Shown piece by piece: positions 1-11,652 of a stretch of DNA of 64,000 nt. How positions within the stretch are numbered: position 1 is the stretch's first letter; each line of letters starts with the position of its first letter. The DNA comes from Planctomycetia bacterium (lineage in GTDB: Bacteria; Planctomycetota; Phycisphaerae; UBA1845; UTPLA1): the NCBI GenBank assembly GCA_015200345.1, contig CP054187.1, positions 2,216,470-2,280,469 of the forward strand, written 5' to 3'. The position numbers were made by a program, and so were the translations under genes. The notes under the pieces were generated by a model. The model worked only from the letters and a program-made list of their open reading frames with translations. It was not told where the DNA came from and searched no databases.

Positions 1-1285
1 TGATTTCCGTCAGCGACGTCTGGCCGAAGTTTCGCGATTCGAGCAGCTCCTGCTCGCTGCGAATGATCAGCTCGCCAATGGTCGAGATGCCCAGCCGCTG
101 GAGACACTTGCGGGAGCGCACCGACAACTCGATCGACATGACCGGGCGGCTCAAAACATCGGGGCTGACGTTGGGCGCGAGGGCCGCGAAGTCGGGCGCG
201 GGGCGGGCGGCGCCGCCCATCGGCGAGTTCTGACCGAGGCTCAAGCCCTTTTGCGCGAGCATGGCTTTGATCTCGCGGAGGCTGGTCTCACCGAAGTTCT
301 TGTAGGCCAGCAACTCGGCCTCGGTGATGCGCAGCAAGTCACCGAGGGTGTTGAGATTCATTTTCTTGAGGCAGTTGCGGCTGCGCACGGAGAGTTCAAA
401 ATCGGTGATGGGGGTATCGAGCACGGCGCTGCGCTTCTCCATCGCGCGGACCTGGTGCTCGTTGATGTACATCGTGTCGGCGGCGAGAACATCGCGCAGG
501 TATAGCCGAGCGCGCTCGTGATTGGGGTTGACGGCCAGCACCCGGCGGAGGCACTCCTCGGCGAGATCATATTCGTTGTTGTCTTCGTGAATGACCGCGA
601 GGTTGATCAGCGCGTGCATGTGCACGAGGGGCAACCCGGTGCAGTGGATGTAATGGTTCATCGCCTCTTCGTCGTCGCCAAGCAGATCGCAGAGGTAGGC
701 GAGATAAAAGCGCGCGTGGGCGTTGGCCGGGTCGATATCAACGGCCTTCTTGTACGACGCGGCGGCCCGCTGAAGATCGCCCTGTTCCTGGTGAATCCGG
801 CCGCGGGCATAGTTCCACAGTGCGGAGCCGGCCTCGTGCGAGGCGTGTTGCTTCAGAGCGCGCAGGGCGTCATCGAAGTTGCCCATGTGCGCGAGGCATT
901 CGGCACGGAGGCAGTCAATCTCCAGCCGATTCGCCCCGAGTGCCGCCGCCTTGTCGAACTCCGCGAGCGCTTCAGCGAATTGGCGCGACTCCAGATGCGC
1001 CCGGCCAGCAGCCAAACGGCGCACAACGCCTTCGGTCGCCTGGCCCAGCCACGCCAAGGCCTTGGGGGCGTCTCCCATGTAGAGGTAAGCCAAGCCGAGC
1101 TTGAGGCTCGAAGCGGCAGTGTCGCCCTCACCGCGTTCCGTCTTGTCTTCCAGATCATTGAGCAGCTCGATGAAACGGTGCAGGGTTTCGTTGGTCGAAA
1201 ACGCCGCACAGGCAAGCTGATTGAATGCGTCGGCAGTGGTAATGGGTTGTTCAAACTGGACTGCAAGGTCAACCGTGGTATCCAT
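1..1285 (-). CDS. TPR protein with two RNA polymerase alpha-CTD-like domains (partial, runs off left edge)
   Basis: The minus strand is open from an ATG at 1285 to the window edge (about 428 codons). Residues about 40-270 are helical tetratricopeptide-like repeats (for example ALGANRLEIDCLRAECLAHM). Then come two copies of the alpha-CTD helix-hairpin-helix module: one around FELSVRSRNCLKKMNLNTLG and one around IELSVRSRKCLQRLGISTIG, each followed by a NFGxxSLxEI helix. In RNA polymerase alpha this module binds UP-element DNA and activators; no alpha N-terminal domain is present here, so this is a separate alpha-CTD/TPR protein, a type I recall from planctomycetes. It is transcribed away from dnaA. 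No strong Shine-Dalgarno precedes the ATG, so the start is approximate. Family is clear; cellular role (transcription accessory factor) is inferred. Confidence 0.8.
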   Translation of the reverse strand, partial: MDTTVDLAVQFEQPITTADAFNQLACAAFSTNETLHRFIELLNDLEDKTERGEGDTAASSLKLGLAYLYMGDAPKALAWLGQATEGVVRRLAAGRAHLESRQFAEALAEFDKAAALGANRLEIDCLRAECLAHMGNFDDALRALKQHASHEAGSALWNYARGRIHQEQGDLQRAAASYKKAVDIDPANAHARFYLAYLCDLLGDDEEAMNHYIHCTGLPLVHMHALINLAVIHEDNNEYDLAEECLRRVLAVNPNHERARLYLRDVLAADTMYINEHQVRAMEKRSAVLDTPITDFELSVRSRNCLKKMNLNTLGDLLRITEAELLAYKNFGETSLREIKAMLAQKGLSLGQNSPMGGAARPAPDFAALAPNVSPDVLSRPVMSIELSVRSRKCLQRLGISTIGELIIRSEQELLESRNFGQTSLTEI

Positions 1286-1711
1286 GAGAAGTTTGCCTGG
1301 TCTCCGAAAAGAGTGGTGCCCGCTTGTTGCCGTCACACGATTGGCCAGGGCGTCGGATTCGGCATGGCGATACGACACCCGCGGCCATGAAGGACTTCGT
1401 GCTCGATGCGTAGGACTCGGTTTCTGGATTCAGGTCGGTATGGTACATGCTGGCGTGGCGACTTCAAGCCCCTTGGAAGCAGCGGGAGTTGTGAATTTTA
1501 GTTGATAAGGTGTTTAAAAGAATTTGGTGACAAAACATGGAAATGAGGTGGTTGACGGATTGAGAGTTGGGGTTAAATCAAATATCATGCAGGTTGTGCC
1601 AGGGCCATTCTGGCTCTGCCGCAACCTGTTGACAGAAAAAGAGTTACAGTAAAACATGCGTTCGGCGTGTGGTTTCTTAATTGAACTCGCTCGCCCCGCT
1701 TTGGGCCGACC
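1286..1711. promoter_or_regulatory. Intergenic region upstream of dnaA with imperfect palindrome and promoter-like boxes
   Basis: This 426-base gap separates the divergent alpha-CTD/TPR gene from dnaA and has a locally AT-richer stretch (1500-1590). An imperfect inverted repeat has arms 1590-1606 and 1612-1628 (14 of 17 positions pair, 5-base loop). Directly after it is TTGACA at 1629-1634, with a weak TAAAAC 15 bases downstream (1650-1655). This could be the dnaA promoter with an operator, but the -10 is poor. I saw no good DnaA box here. Confidence 0.3.
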
Positions 1712-3049
1712 ATGCAAACGTTGAATCGATCGCTTCAGGCTGCGATTCTGGAGCTGCTGCGGCGACGTCATCCCGCCATTTGTCGCGCGTGGTTCAGTGA
1801 CTTAATAGTGGAAGACGCACAAGGCGGGGAGATCACCGTCGTGGCGGCCGATGCCGCTCAACTGACTTATCTGCTCGAATACTGTCGCAGGCCGCTGGTC
1901 GAGGCGGCGCAGGCCGCCACGGGCAGGCTGGTCTCGGTGCGGTTTGTTCTTCCCGACGGCAGCGAACCATCCGCCGGCGACGGCGAGGAGGACGACGATC
2001 GCCCATCCTTTGAAAAATACGATAGTATTTTTTGTCTCCACGGCGACTACACCTTCGACCAGTTCGTGGTCGGCTTGTGCAATCGCATGGCCCATGCCAG
2101 CTGCATGGCAGTCAGCGAATCGCCGGGCACGGTGTACAACCCGTTGTTCATCTACGGCAGCGTGGGCCTGGGCAAGACCCATCTGCTCCATGCCATTTGG
2201 CACAAGGTGCTGGATCGCTCCCCTGCGGCCCGTGTGATGTACCTCTCCAGCGAGACGTTCATGAACCACTTCATTGAGGCGATGGAGAAGGGCGCGCTGG
2301 ACAGCTTCCGATTCCGCTATCGCCACGTCGATGTGCTGATGATCGACGATGTGCAGTTTCTTTCCTCGTGCGAACGCACGCAGGACGAGTTTTTTCATAC
2401 CTTCAACACACTGTATCAGGCCCACAAGCAGATCGTGCTCTCGGGGGATCGGCCGCCTTCGGAAATCGTCGGCCTGGAGGATCGCCTCGTCAGCCGGTTC
2501 AACTCCGGGCTGGTGCTGCGGATTGACCCACCCTGCATGGAGACGCGGCTGGCCATTCTTCGCAAGAAATGCCGCGCGCGGCAGATGGAGATCCCCGAAG
2601 ACGTGGCGATGTACCTGGCCACGCGGCTCAAATCCAACGCTCGCGAACTGGAGGGCGCTCTTAATCGACTTCACAGCATGTCCACACTGGATTCCCGCAT
2701 CATCGACATGAACCTCGCGCGAGAGTGCCTCGGGCAGGACGCCTCCCAGGTGCGCCGCCAGATTCGCATTCAGGACATCATGGGGATCGTCACCGACAAA
2801 TTTGACGTGAAGCTGTCCGATTTGCAGGGCCGCCGACGCAGCCGGTCCATCGCGCTGCCGCGGCAGGTCTGCATGTACCTGGCCCGGCAGTTTACCTCCC
2901 ATAGCCTTGAGGAAATCGGCGGATTCTTCGGCGGACGAGATCACACGACGGTACTCCATGCCAATCGGCTGGTCAGTGAGCGTCGAAACACCGACCCGAC
3001 GTTTCAAGCGCGGCTCGAAGACATCGAGGCCTCGCTGCGACAGGGATAG
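1712..3049 (+). CDS. dnaA: Chromosomal replication initiator protein DnaA
   Basis: 445 residues, normal length for DnaA. Domain I is the N-terminal ~75 residues, followed by a short acidic linker. The AAA+ domain has Walker A GSVGLGKTHL at about residues 149-158 and Walker B VLMIDDVQFL at about 208-217, with sensor/arginine-finger segments after it. The C-terminal domain IV carries the DnaA-box-binding signature GGRDHTTVLHA. DnaA binds oriC as an ATP-dependent oligomer and melts the origin. It is followed by dnaN, the usual order. Start chosen at the first ATG giving a full domain I; there is no clear Shine-Dalgarno, so a slightly different start is possible. Confidence 0.95.
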   Translation: MQTLNRSLQAAILELLRRRHPAICRAWFSDLIVEDAQGGEITVVAADAAQLTYLLEYCRRPLVEAAQAATGRLVSVRFVLPDGSEPSAGDGEEDDDRPSFEKYDSIFCLHGDYTFDQFVVGLCNRMAHASCMAVSESPGTVYNPLFIYGSVGLGKTHLLHAIWHKVLDRSPAARVMYLSSETFMNHFIEAMEKGALDSFRFRYRHVDVLMIDDVQFLSSCERTQDEFFHTFNTLYQAHKQIVLSGDRPPSEIVGLEDRLVSRFNSGLVLRIDPPCMETRLAILRKKCRARQMEIPEDVAMYLATRLKSNARELEGALNRLHSMSTLDSRIIDMNLARECLGQDASQVRRQIRIQDIMGIVTDKFDVKLSDLQGRRRSRSIALPRQVCMYLARQFTSHSLEEIGGFFGGRDHTTVLHANRLVSERRNTDPTFQARLEDIEASLRQG

Positions 3050-3408
3050 GACGCCGGCGCAACCTGTGTAGACGCCTGTTGGATCGCGTGGAAAAACTGA
3101 CGGTGCGGGGTTCGGTAAACGAAGTGCATACTTAACCGTGACCGCCCATCGCGCAGGAGGTGCGACCGAAGCAGGAGTTACACACAGGCTTTTTACAGGC
3201 ATGCGGCGTTGGACGATCCGGCCGGTCGGGTGTAAGATTCGCTCTGCGAATTGGTTAGTCGAAATGAGCCGCCGTGGGGGCGGTCGACACAGGCCTTACT
3301 GAAGTATACGACGAAAAGAATTTCTATTCGGCGCTTGGGAGCAATTACCAGTTCCTGTGGATGATCAGGAAGCCGGCCGCCGGAAATGTTGTTTGGTGGG
3401 AAGTAACC
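3050..3408. other. dnaA-dnaN intergenic region, candidate oriC
   Basis: 359 non-coding bases between dnaA and dnaN. Two sites are one mismatch from the DnaA-box consensus TTATNCACA: TTACACACA at 3178-3186 (plus) and TGTGGATGA at 3356-3364 (reverse of TCATCCACA). A moderately AT-rich segment (3298-3345) lies between them. Gene context (dnaA-dnaN-gyrB) is the classic bacterial origin neighbourhood. Two near-consensus boxes are weak evidence alone, so this is a candidate only. It must also hold the dnaN promoter, which I could not assign. Confidence 0.35.
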
Positions 3409-4503
3409 ATGAAATGCGTCATTGATCGAGCTGCGTTGCTGGAAGCCCTCGCGGCGACCTCCAGTGTCCTGCTGACCCGCACCCCTAAACTCATCCTCCA
3501 GTGCATCCGCGTCACGGCGGAGAAACAGGGCGTCATTCTCACGGCCTACGACCAGGAAGTCGGTCTGCGATATGTGGTGAAGCAGGTGGATGTGACCAAG
3601 ACGGGCGAAACACTGGTGCCCGGCGAACGGTTGTTCTCGATTGTTCGCGAGTCGGCCGACGAGACCCTTGCGTTCGAGACCGACGGTGATGTTCTTCAGA
3701 TTCGGGGCGCCGACAGCTATTTCAGGATCAACGGCCAGAACGTGCGAGAGTTTCCGCCGGTGCCCGATATGGAAGGCGAATCGGATTTTGTCGTAAAGGT
3801 GGCTGCCCTGCGTGAAGCGGTTGACAAGACGCTCTTTGCCGCGGCGCGCGAGAACACGCGCTACGCCATCAACGGCGTGCTGTGGGAAAAGAGCGGCAAG
3901 CAAATGAACCTCGTTGCGACCGATGGCCGGCGGCTGGCGATGTCCGGCGTCTCGTTGGAGAAAGCCGTTGGGGAGGATCGCTCGGCGATTGTTCCGACGA
4001 AGGCGCTTTCGCTGCTGGGCAAGCTGCACTTCGACGCCGACGAGTCGATGGACGTGCAGATCAAACAGAATCAGGTGCTGTTGCGTACCTCGCGTGCGAC
4101 GATCAGCAGCGTGCTGGTCGAGGGCCATTTCCCGAAGTATCAGGACGTGATCCCGCGCGACAACGATAAAAAGATCCCGCTGCAAACCGAGACGTTTCGC
4201 AGCGCCGTGCGACGGGCCGCCCTGCTGGCCAACATGGAGTCCAGGGGCGTGCGCATCGCCATTTCGAGCGAGGGCATGGTGCTGACCAGCCGCTCACCGG
4301 AGCAGGGCGAGGCGCGCATCAACGTGACGGTGGACTACAAGGGTGCGCCGATCGAGATCGGCTTCAATCCGGAGTTTCTGCTTGACGCGTTGAAGGTCTG
4401 CGATGCCGAGATCATGCTGGAATTGAAAGACCCGGGTCGCCCGGGTGTTATCAAGAGCGGGCCGCATTTCACGTATGTGGTCATGCCGGTGAATTTGTCC
4501 TGA
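3409..4503 (+). CDS. dnaN: DNA polymerase III beta subunit (sliding clamp)
   Basis: 364 residues from the ATG at 3409, the normal length for a three-domain beta clamp. The open frame continues 45 codons upstream, but the clamp N-terminus MKCVIDRAALLEAL starts here and GGGAAG lies just upstream as a plausible ribosome site. Recognisable segments are NTRYAINGVLWE and LVATDGRRLAMS (domain 2) and the C-terminal FTYVVMPVNLS, which resembles the VMP(M/V)R-type clamp ending. The clamp encircles DNA and tethers replicative polymerase and other partners. Confidence 0.95.
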   Translation: MKCVIDRAALLEALAATSSVLLTRTPKLILQCIRVTAEKQGVILTAYDQEVGLRYVVKQVDVTKTGETLVPGERLFSIVRESADETLAFETDGDVLQIRGADSYFRINGQNVREFPPVPDMEGESDFVVKVAALREAVDKTLFAAARENTRYAINGVLWEKSGKQMNLVATDGRRLAMSGVSLEKAVGEDRSAIVPTKALSLLGKLHFDADESMDVQIKQNQVLLRTSRATISSVLVEGHFPKYQDVIPRDNDKKIPLQTETFRSAVRRAALLANMESRGVRIAISSEGMVLTSRSPEQGEARINVTVDYKGAPIEIGFNPEFLLDALKVCDAEIMLELKDPGRPGVIKSGPHFTYVVMPVNLS

Positions 4504-4524
4504 CGCGCGAGGTCGTGCATTCGC

Positions 4525-7535
<3,011 letters not shown>

Positions 7536-7546
7536 TTCACGCCGAA

Positions 7547-9388
7547 ATGCCCCGACGCAACCGCTTCGCCGCGTGGTACGAACGCACGCCACGGCCGGGC
7601 CTTGCCCTCGTTGCGGTGGTGGTTGTTTTCTACGCGCCGTCACTCTTCACCGATTTCATGCTCGATGACCATCGCATGTTGCGCGTGCTGCGCGACTATC
7701 GCGATGGCCAGCGCGACTCGCCGATGGTGTACGACTTTCTCGCCGGCGACGCGCGAAACGCCGTCGAGCGCGAAGCCGGCCTCTACCCCTGGTGGATGGC
7801 CGACGATCTGAAGTACCGCCACCTGCGCCCAACGGCGTCGTGGGTGTTGTATGGTGAGTACCGCCTGTTCGGTGAACGGGCAATGGGGTTTCGTGCTGTT
7901 GGTGTGGCACTGTATGCGATCGGCGTCGTGTTGATGCTGCGTGTGTTTCGGCTGGTGTCGGGTGATGAGCGCGTGGCGCGGTGGGCGGCGCTGGTGTTCG
8001 CCCTGGCGGCGAGCCACGTGATTCCCGTGGTGTTCATCTCGGCACATTGTGATTTGATCGCGCTCGTCGCGGCGGGCGGCGTGCTGACGCTGACAGGCGA
8101 ATTCGTGCGGCGCGGCGGCGCGGGGCGGCTCGTTGGCGCGGCGGTGCTCCTGCTGATTGGCCTTGGCGCGAAGGAAGCGATGCTCCCGGTGACGATCGCC
8201 CCCGCGCTGTGGTGGCTCACGCTCCGCCGGCGCACCGGCGCTTCGTCCGAATTGACACGCCGAACGCGGATCGCAACGGCGCTGATGCTCGCGATCGGAA
8301 TCACCTGGCTGGCGTATTACACGCGCGGGGGCTATGGCTCGAACACGCTCGCCATGATGGACCCGCTGCGGCATTCGCGCGAATACCTCGCGGCGCTGCC
8401 GTCGCGCGCCGTGCTGCTGCTGGGGACGTGGCTCGTGCCGCTCAATCCGTTCCTGCTGGAGATCATCGAGGGCGGCCGGCGATGGCTGACGCCGCTGATG
8501 TGGTTCGATCTCGCCGCGCTGCTCGTGGTGGCGGCGCTGTTTCTGCGGCGATGGCGGCGCGTGCCAGGTGTCGGCGTGATGGCAGTGTGGCCTGTGATGT
8601 TCCTGCCGATTCTTGCCTGCACGCCGCCGGATGATCGCGTGATGATCCTGCCGTCGATCGGTCTGGCGTATCTGTCGGCAGTGTGGCTCACGGGCCGTCA
8701 CGGCACCGTTAAGCAGAACGGCAGCGCCGCGAGCATGCAAGCATCGAGCGAGCTGTTGGTCGGTGACGGCGATGCACAACCTGTGCGGGACAGTCGATTG
8801 CTTCGCACGCCGCTGGTGTTGTTCATCGGGCTGCAATTGCTGACCGGCGCGGTGAACATCGCAGCCGCGCCGTTCACCGAGTGGGAGGCGCAGCGCAACC
8901 TGCGCGTCATGGCGGATGCGCTGAACAGCGACCGAGCCTCGAGCGGTCCGGCGGAGCCGGCGCGGCAGAATCAACCGTGGATCATCGTGCTGAACGCGCG
9001 CCGGATGGTCGAACCGCTCTTCATGCAGGATCGCTTCCATCGCGTGATCGGCCCAGGCCGCGTGGCGGTGTTGTGCGACGTGGGCGATCCGAAAGTGACG
9101 CGCGTGGATGGCTTTACGCTGCGCATCGAGGCGACAAACACGCCGCTGCTGACGACGTATCTCGGCAGGATGGGCACGCCGCGCGGCCGCTCGCGGCAAT
9201 TGGGCGATGTCCTCGGCGCGGGCGAATACGAAGCGCGGGTGGTGGCTGTGCGCGACGGCGAAGTTCAAGCCGTTGAGATTCGCTTCCGCGAACCGCTCGA
9301 CAGCGAAAAGTACCGTTTCTGGTGGAGTGAGCCGGCCGGCCCGCCGCGGCGCTGGTCGCCCAGCGCGCCGCAATCCGCGTCGCCGTAG
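7547..9388 (+). CDS. Polytopic membrane protein, GT-C glycosyltransferase-like
   Basis: 613 residues from the ATG at 7547, 11 bases after the gyrB stop. About ten hydrophobic segments are visible (for example LALVAVVVVFYAPSLFTDFM, LVGAAVLLLIGLGAKEAMLP). An early luminal acidic pair FMLDDHRML recalls the D-D/E motif of GT-C membrane glycosyltransferases that use polyprenyl-linked sugars. A soluble C-terminal domain (about 490-613) follows. Substrate unknown. Given the polysaccharide locus nearby, a role in envelope glycan or protein glycosylation is an inference. Confidence 0.55.
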   Translation: MPRRNRFAAWYERTPRPGLALVAVVVVFYAPSLFTDFMLDDHRMLRVLRDYRDGQRDSPMVYDFLAGDARNAVEREAGLYPWWMADDLKYRHLRPTASWVLYGEYRLFGERAMGFRAVGVALYAIGVVLMLRVFRLVSGDERVARWAALVFALAASHVIPVVFISAHCDLIALVAAGGVLTLTGEFVRRGGAGRLVGAAVLLLIGLGAKEAMLPVTIAPALWWLTLRRRTGASSELTRRTRIATALMLAIGITWLAYYTRGGYGSNTLAMMDPLRHSREYLAALPSRAVLLLGTWLVPLNPFLLEIIEGGRRWLTPLMWFDLAALLVVAALFLRRWRRVPGVGVMAVWPVMFLPILACTPPDDRVMILPSIGLAYLSAVWLTGRHGTVKQNGSAASMQASSELLVGDGDAQPVRDSRLLRTPLVLFIGLQLLTGAVNIAAAPFTEWEAQRNLRVMADALNSDRASSGPAEPARQNQPWIIVLNARRMVEPLFMQDRFHRVIGPGRVAVLCDVGDPKVTRVDGFTLRIEATNTPLLTTYLGRMGTPRGRSRQLGDVLGAGEYEARVVAVRDGEVQAVEIRFREPLDSEKYRFWWSEPAGPPRRWSPSAPQSASP

Positions 9389-9417
9389 GGTCCGCCGTGC
9401 GGACCGATGCGCAATTC

Positions 9418-9440
9418 GAGCCGCGATCGTGAGGGAGCGC
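9418..9440. repeat. Possible dispersed repeat encoding the SRDREGA string
   Basis: The segment CCGCGATCGTGAGGGAGCG lies between two convergent genes. From memory, translations of this segment (SRDREGA) recur in unrelated planctomycete proteins, which would mark it as a dispersed repeat. Only one copy is visible here, so this rests on recall rather than on the window. Confidence 0.3.
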
Positions 9441-9466
9441 CGCGCGCCGCTCGGCACGTACCGAAT

Positions 9467-10492
9467 CTATTCGAACAGCCGCGCGGGCTGAAGCCCGCGG
9501 CTCTTTGTTCCGCGCCGCCGCTTCTGATGCGCCGGGGCGTCGCTCTTGTTCGGGGATTCGCTTATCACGCGACCCCTGCGCGTCGTCGGCGCGGTGGTCA
9601 GGGGATCGGCCGGGCCGGTGAGCGGGTCACCAGGCCTGATTGATTTAAGACGCTCGTCGATGTTCGCGGCATAGTCCTTTGACAGCTCGAAGCCGATGAA
9701 GCGACGACCCAGTTTCTTCGCCACCGCCAGCGTCGTGCCGCTGCCGCCGAAGGGGTCGAGCACCGTTTCGCCCTCGCGCGAACAGGCGCGGATGATGCGG
9801 CCGAGCAGTTGCTCGGGCATCTGGCAGCCGTGCCAGCCGCGGCGTTCGTTGAACGTGCCGGCGACGCGGGAGAAATACCACACGTCGCTGCCGGGTGGAA
9901 AGCGGTCGGGAATATCCTGCGGGCGAAGGACGAAACCATCGGAGGTTGGTACATCAGCGGGTAGCGGTGTCGGCGGAATCATCCAGGTATCGTCTGGCAG
10001 GCGGCCTCGCGAATCGGCCCGCTTGTCGGCATAGACCAGTTGTCTGGCGGAGGGTACGCGCACTTCGTCGGCGTTGAAGGTGAACGCTTTGGCGTCCTTG
10101 GTGAAGTAGAACAGATGCGCGTGGCTGCGCGTGAACTTGTGTGTGCAGTGAACGCCGAAGGTATAGAACCAGATGACCCAGCTTCGCAGGTGGAAACCGA
10201 TCTCGCGCGTGGCGAGCACTTTCAGTTCGGCGGCGTACTCGTCGCCAATGGCCAGCCAGAACGCGCCATCAGGCTTGAGCACGCGGCGCACGCCCGCGAT
10301 CCACTTCTGACACCACGCGACGTACTCATCCGCCGCGCGGCGGTCGTCGTACACGTCGTAGTCATAACCGATGTTGAAGGGCGGATCGGCGAAGGCGAGA
10401 TCGACGGAGCCTTCGGGCAGGGCGGCGAGGCCGTCGAGGCAGTCAATGTTGTGAATGGCGTTGAGCTTGGGCGGGCGTTTCATGGCGTCCAT
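9467..10492 (-). CDS. DNA methyltransferase, amino-methyltransferase (N4/N6) type
   Basis: 341 residues from an ATG at 10492 (a second ATG at 10483 is equally possible). The catalytic DPPF motif ([16 protein letters not shown]) is near the N-terminus and the SAM-binding [20 protein letters not shown] is near the C-terminus, the beta-type order of N6-adenine/N4-cytosine methyltransferases. No restriction endonuclease gene is adjacent, so it looks like an orphan or regulatory methyltransferase. The last ~30 residues are low-complexity and basic and end inside the 29-bp repeat, so the real C-terminus has probably been extended by it. Confidence 0.85.
   Translation of the reverse strand: MDAMKRPPKLNAIHNIDCLDGLAALPEGSVDLAFADPPFNIGYDYDVYDDRRAADEYVAWCQKWIAGVRRVLKPDGAFWLAIGDEYAAELKVLATREIGFHLRSWVIWFYTFGVHCTHKFTRSHAHLFYFTKDAKAFTFNADEVRVPSARQLVYADKRADSRGRLPDDTWMIPPTPLPADVPTSDGFVLRPQDIPDRFPPGSDVWYFSRVAGTFNERRGWHGCQMPEQLLGRIIRACSREGETVLDPFGGSGTTLAVAKKLGRRFIGFELSKDYAANIDERLKSIRPGDPLTGPADPLTTAPTTRRGRVISESPNKSDAPAHQKRRRGTKSRGLQPARLFE
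9479..9507. repeat. 29-bp palindromic dispersed repeat, copy 1
   Basis: A palindrome centred on GCGGGCTGAAGCCCGC sits at the 3' end of the methyltransferase gene and supplies its last codons. An identical 29-base copy occurs at 61478-61506, inside an unrelated gene. The perfect identity over two distant sites shows it is a dispersed REP-like unit. Confidence 0.7.
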
Positions 10493-10605
10493 GCCGCAGC
10501 GCGAATCACCGCCGCGTTCCTCCAGACCAGTCCATCGTAGCAACCGCGCGCGCGAAAAGAAAGCCCGCGCCGAACTTGGCCCGAGCCTTGATTGCGTCGA
10601 ATTCG

Positions 10606-11304
10606 TCAAACCGGAATCGTCGCTGTGATTTGTTGGGGACGGCCCATCTGCGAGGCGAACTCCTCGGCGTTGGGCGCATCCTTGATGGATCGCGCCGGCA
10701 CGCCGACGACGGTTGTCATCGGCGCCACGTCGCGCGTGACCACCGCCCCCGCGCCGACGACCGACTCGAACCCGACGCGAACGTTCTGCACCACCGTCGC
10801 GCCGATTCCGATGAACGCGCCGCTCTCGACGGTAACGTGGCCCGCGAGGCGCACACCGGGGCAGATGTGAACGGCCGTGCCGATCATCGACTCGTGATCG
10901 ACGATGCACCCGGTATTCAGAATCGTGTAGTCACCGATCTGGCAGTGCGCACAGACCAGCGCGCCGGCGGCGATGACGACGCCGCGGCCGATGGAAGCGT
11001 TGCCGGCGAGCTGCGCGGATGGATGAACCGCCGAGAGTACTTCGAAGCCGTTTTCGTGAAGCGCTTCCGCCATGGCGCGGCGGACGCCGTTGTCGCCAAT
11101 GGCGACAACCGCGGCACGGATTCCGCGCGCGTGCAGATCGGGCAGGGCGTCGAGATCCCCGAGAACGGGCAGGCCGTCGACCCGGCGGCCGCGGAGCTTG
11201 AGATTGCTGTCGATGAAACCGACGGGTTTGTGCTGTTTGGCCTGCTGGAGAATATCGAGCACGACTCGTCCGTGTCCGCCCGCGCCGAAGATGACGAGTT
11301 CCAT
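10606..11304 (-). CDS. NeuD/PglD-type sugar O/N-acyltransferase
   Basis: 232 residues. The N-terminal Rossmann-like half begins [20 protein letters not shown]. The C-terminal half is a left-handed beta helix of hexapeptide repeats ([34 protein letters not shown]). This architecture defines the NeuD/PglD/WbbJ family, which acylates nucleotide- or lipid-linked sugars using acetyl-CoA. The start is set by the ATG at 11304, with GGAG upstream. It is divergent from the polysaccharide export gene and probably contributes to the same glycan. Acceptor sugar unknown. Confidence 0.85.
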   Translation of the reverse strand: MELVIFGAGGHGRVVLDILQQAKQHKPVGFIDSNLKLRGRRVDGLPVLGDLDALPDLHARGIRAAVVAIGDNGVRRAMAEALHENGFEVLSAVHPSAQLAGNASIGRGVVIAAGALVCAHCQIGDYTILNTGCIVDHESMIGTAVHICPGVRLAGHVTVESGAFIGIGATVVQNVRVGFESVVGAGAVVTRDVAPMTTVVGVPARSIKDAPNAEEFASQMGRPQQITATIPV

Positions 11305-11652
11305 GGTGTGCTCCAGTAAGTCGGCCAGCAGCCGCGCTGCGGAATGATGCCGAACTGACGGCCTCTCAAGGGGTATCGGTGAGGGACTGCGTGCCGCTGA
11401 ACCGTTCGGGGCTTGGCGGCGTAAAAAGTGCCGACCTCGTGGGGGTTTATGCGGGGAAGGTTCGAGAAAAAAACGCGGGAAGAGGTTGATACGAGCACGG
11501 AGAGTAGAAACCGAACTGGCACGGCATGAAAGCGCGAGCTTATCGGGCGAAGCGGCAGGAATTGCACAGCATGGAGCGGGATTGCGCAGGTGGCTCGAGC
11601 GAGCAGGTTTTTGGAGCCGAGGCGGTGAAATAGCTTTTATCGGGGTGCGGCG
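11305..11652. promoter_or_regulatory. Divergent intergenic region with a motif shared with the co-polymerase leader
   Basis: 348 bases between neuD-like and the export gene. Segment 11415-11445 contains GGCGGCGTAAAAAGTGCCG followed by ACCTCGTGGGGG. Closely similar text occurs twice at 20011-20074, upstream of the other polysaccharide operon gene. The element could be a protein-binding site or part of an RNA leader. I saw no convincing -10/-35 pair. Confidence 0.35.

Noticed and set aside
518..1390. 290-codon open frame on the plus strand
   Set aside because: It is antisense to the alpha-CTD/TPR gene, whose minus-strand translation shows clear domains. The plus-strand translation has no recognisable fold.
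1802..3202. 466-codon minus-strand frame over dnaA
   Set aside because: Antisense to the well-conserved DnaA coding sequence; no motif.
7640..9457. 605-codon minus-strand frame over the membrane protein
   Set aside because: Arg/His-rich low-information translation; the plus strand encodes a clear multi-pass membrane protein.
11505..11540. Sigma54-like site TGGCACGGCATGAAAGC before the export gene
   Set aside because: The -24 half fits but there is no TTGC at -12.
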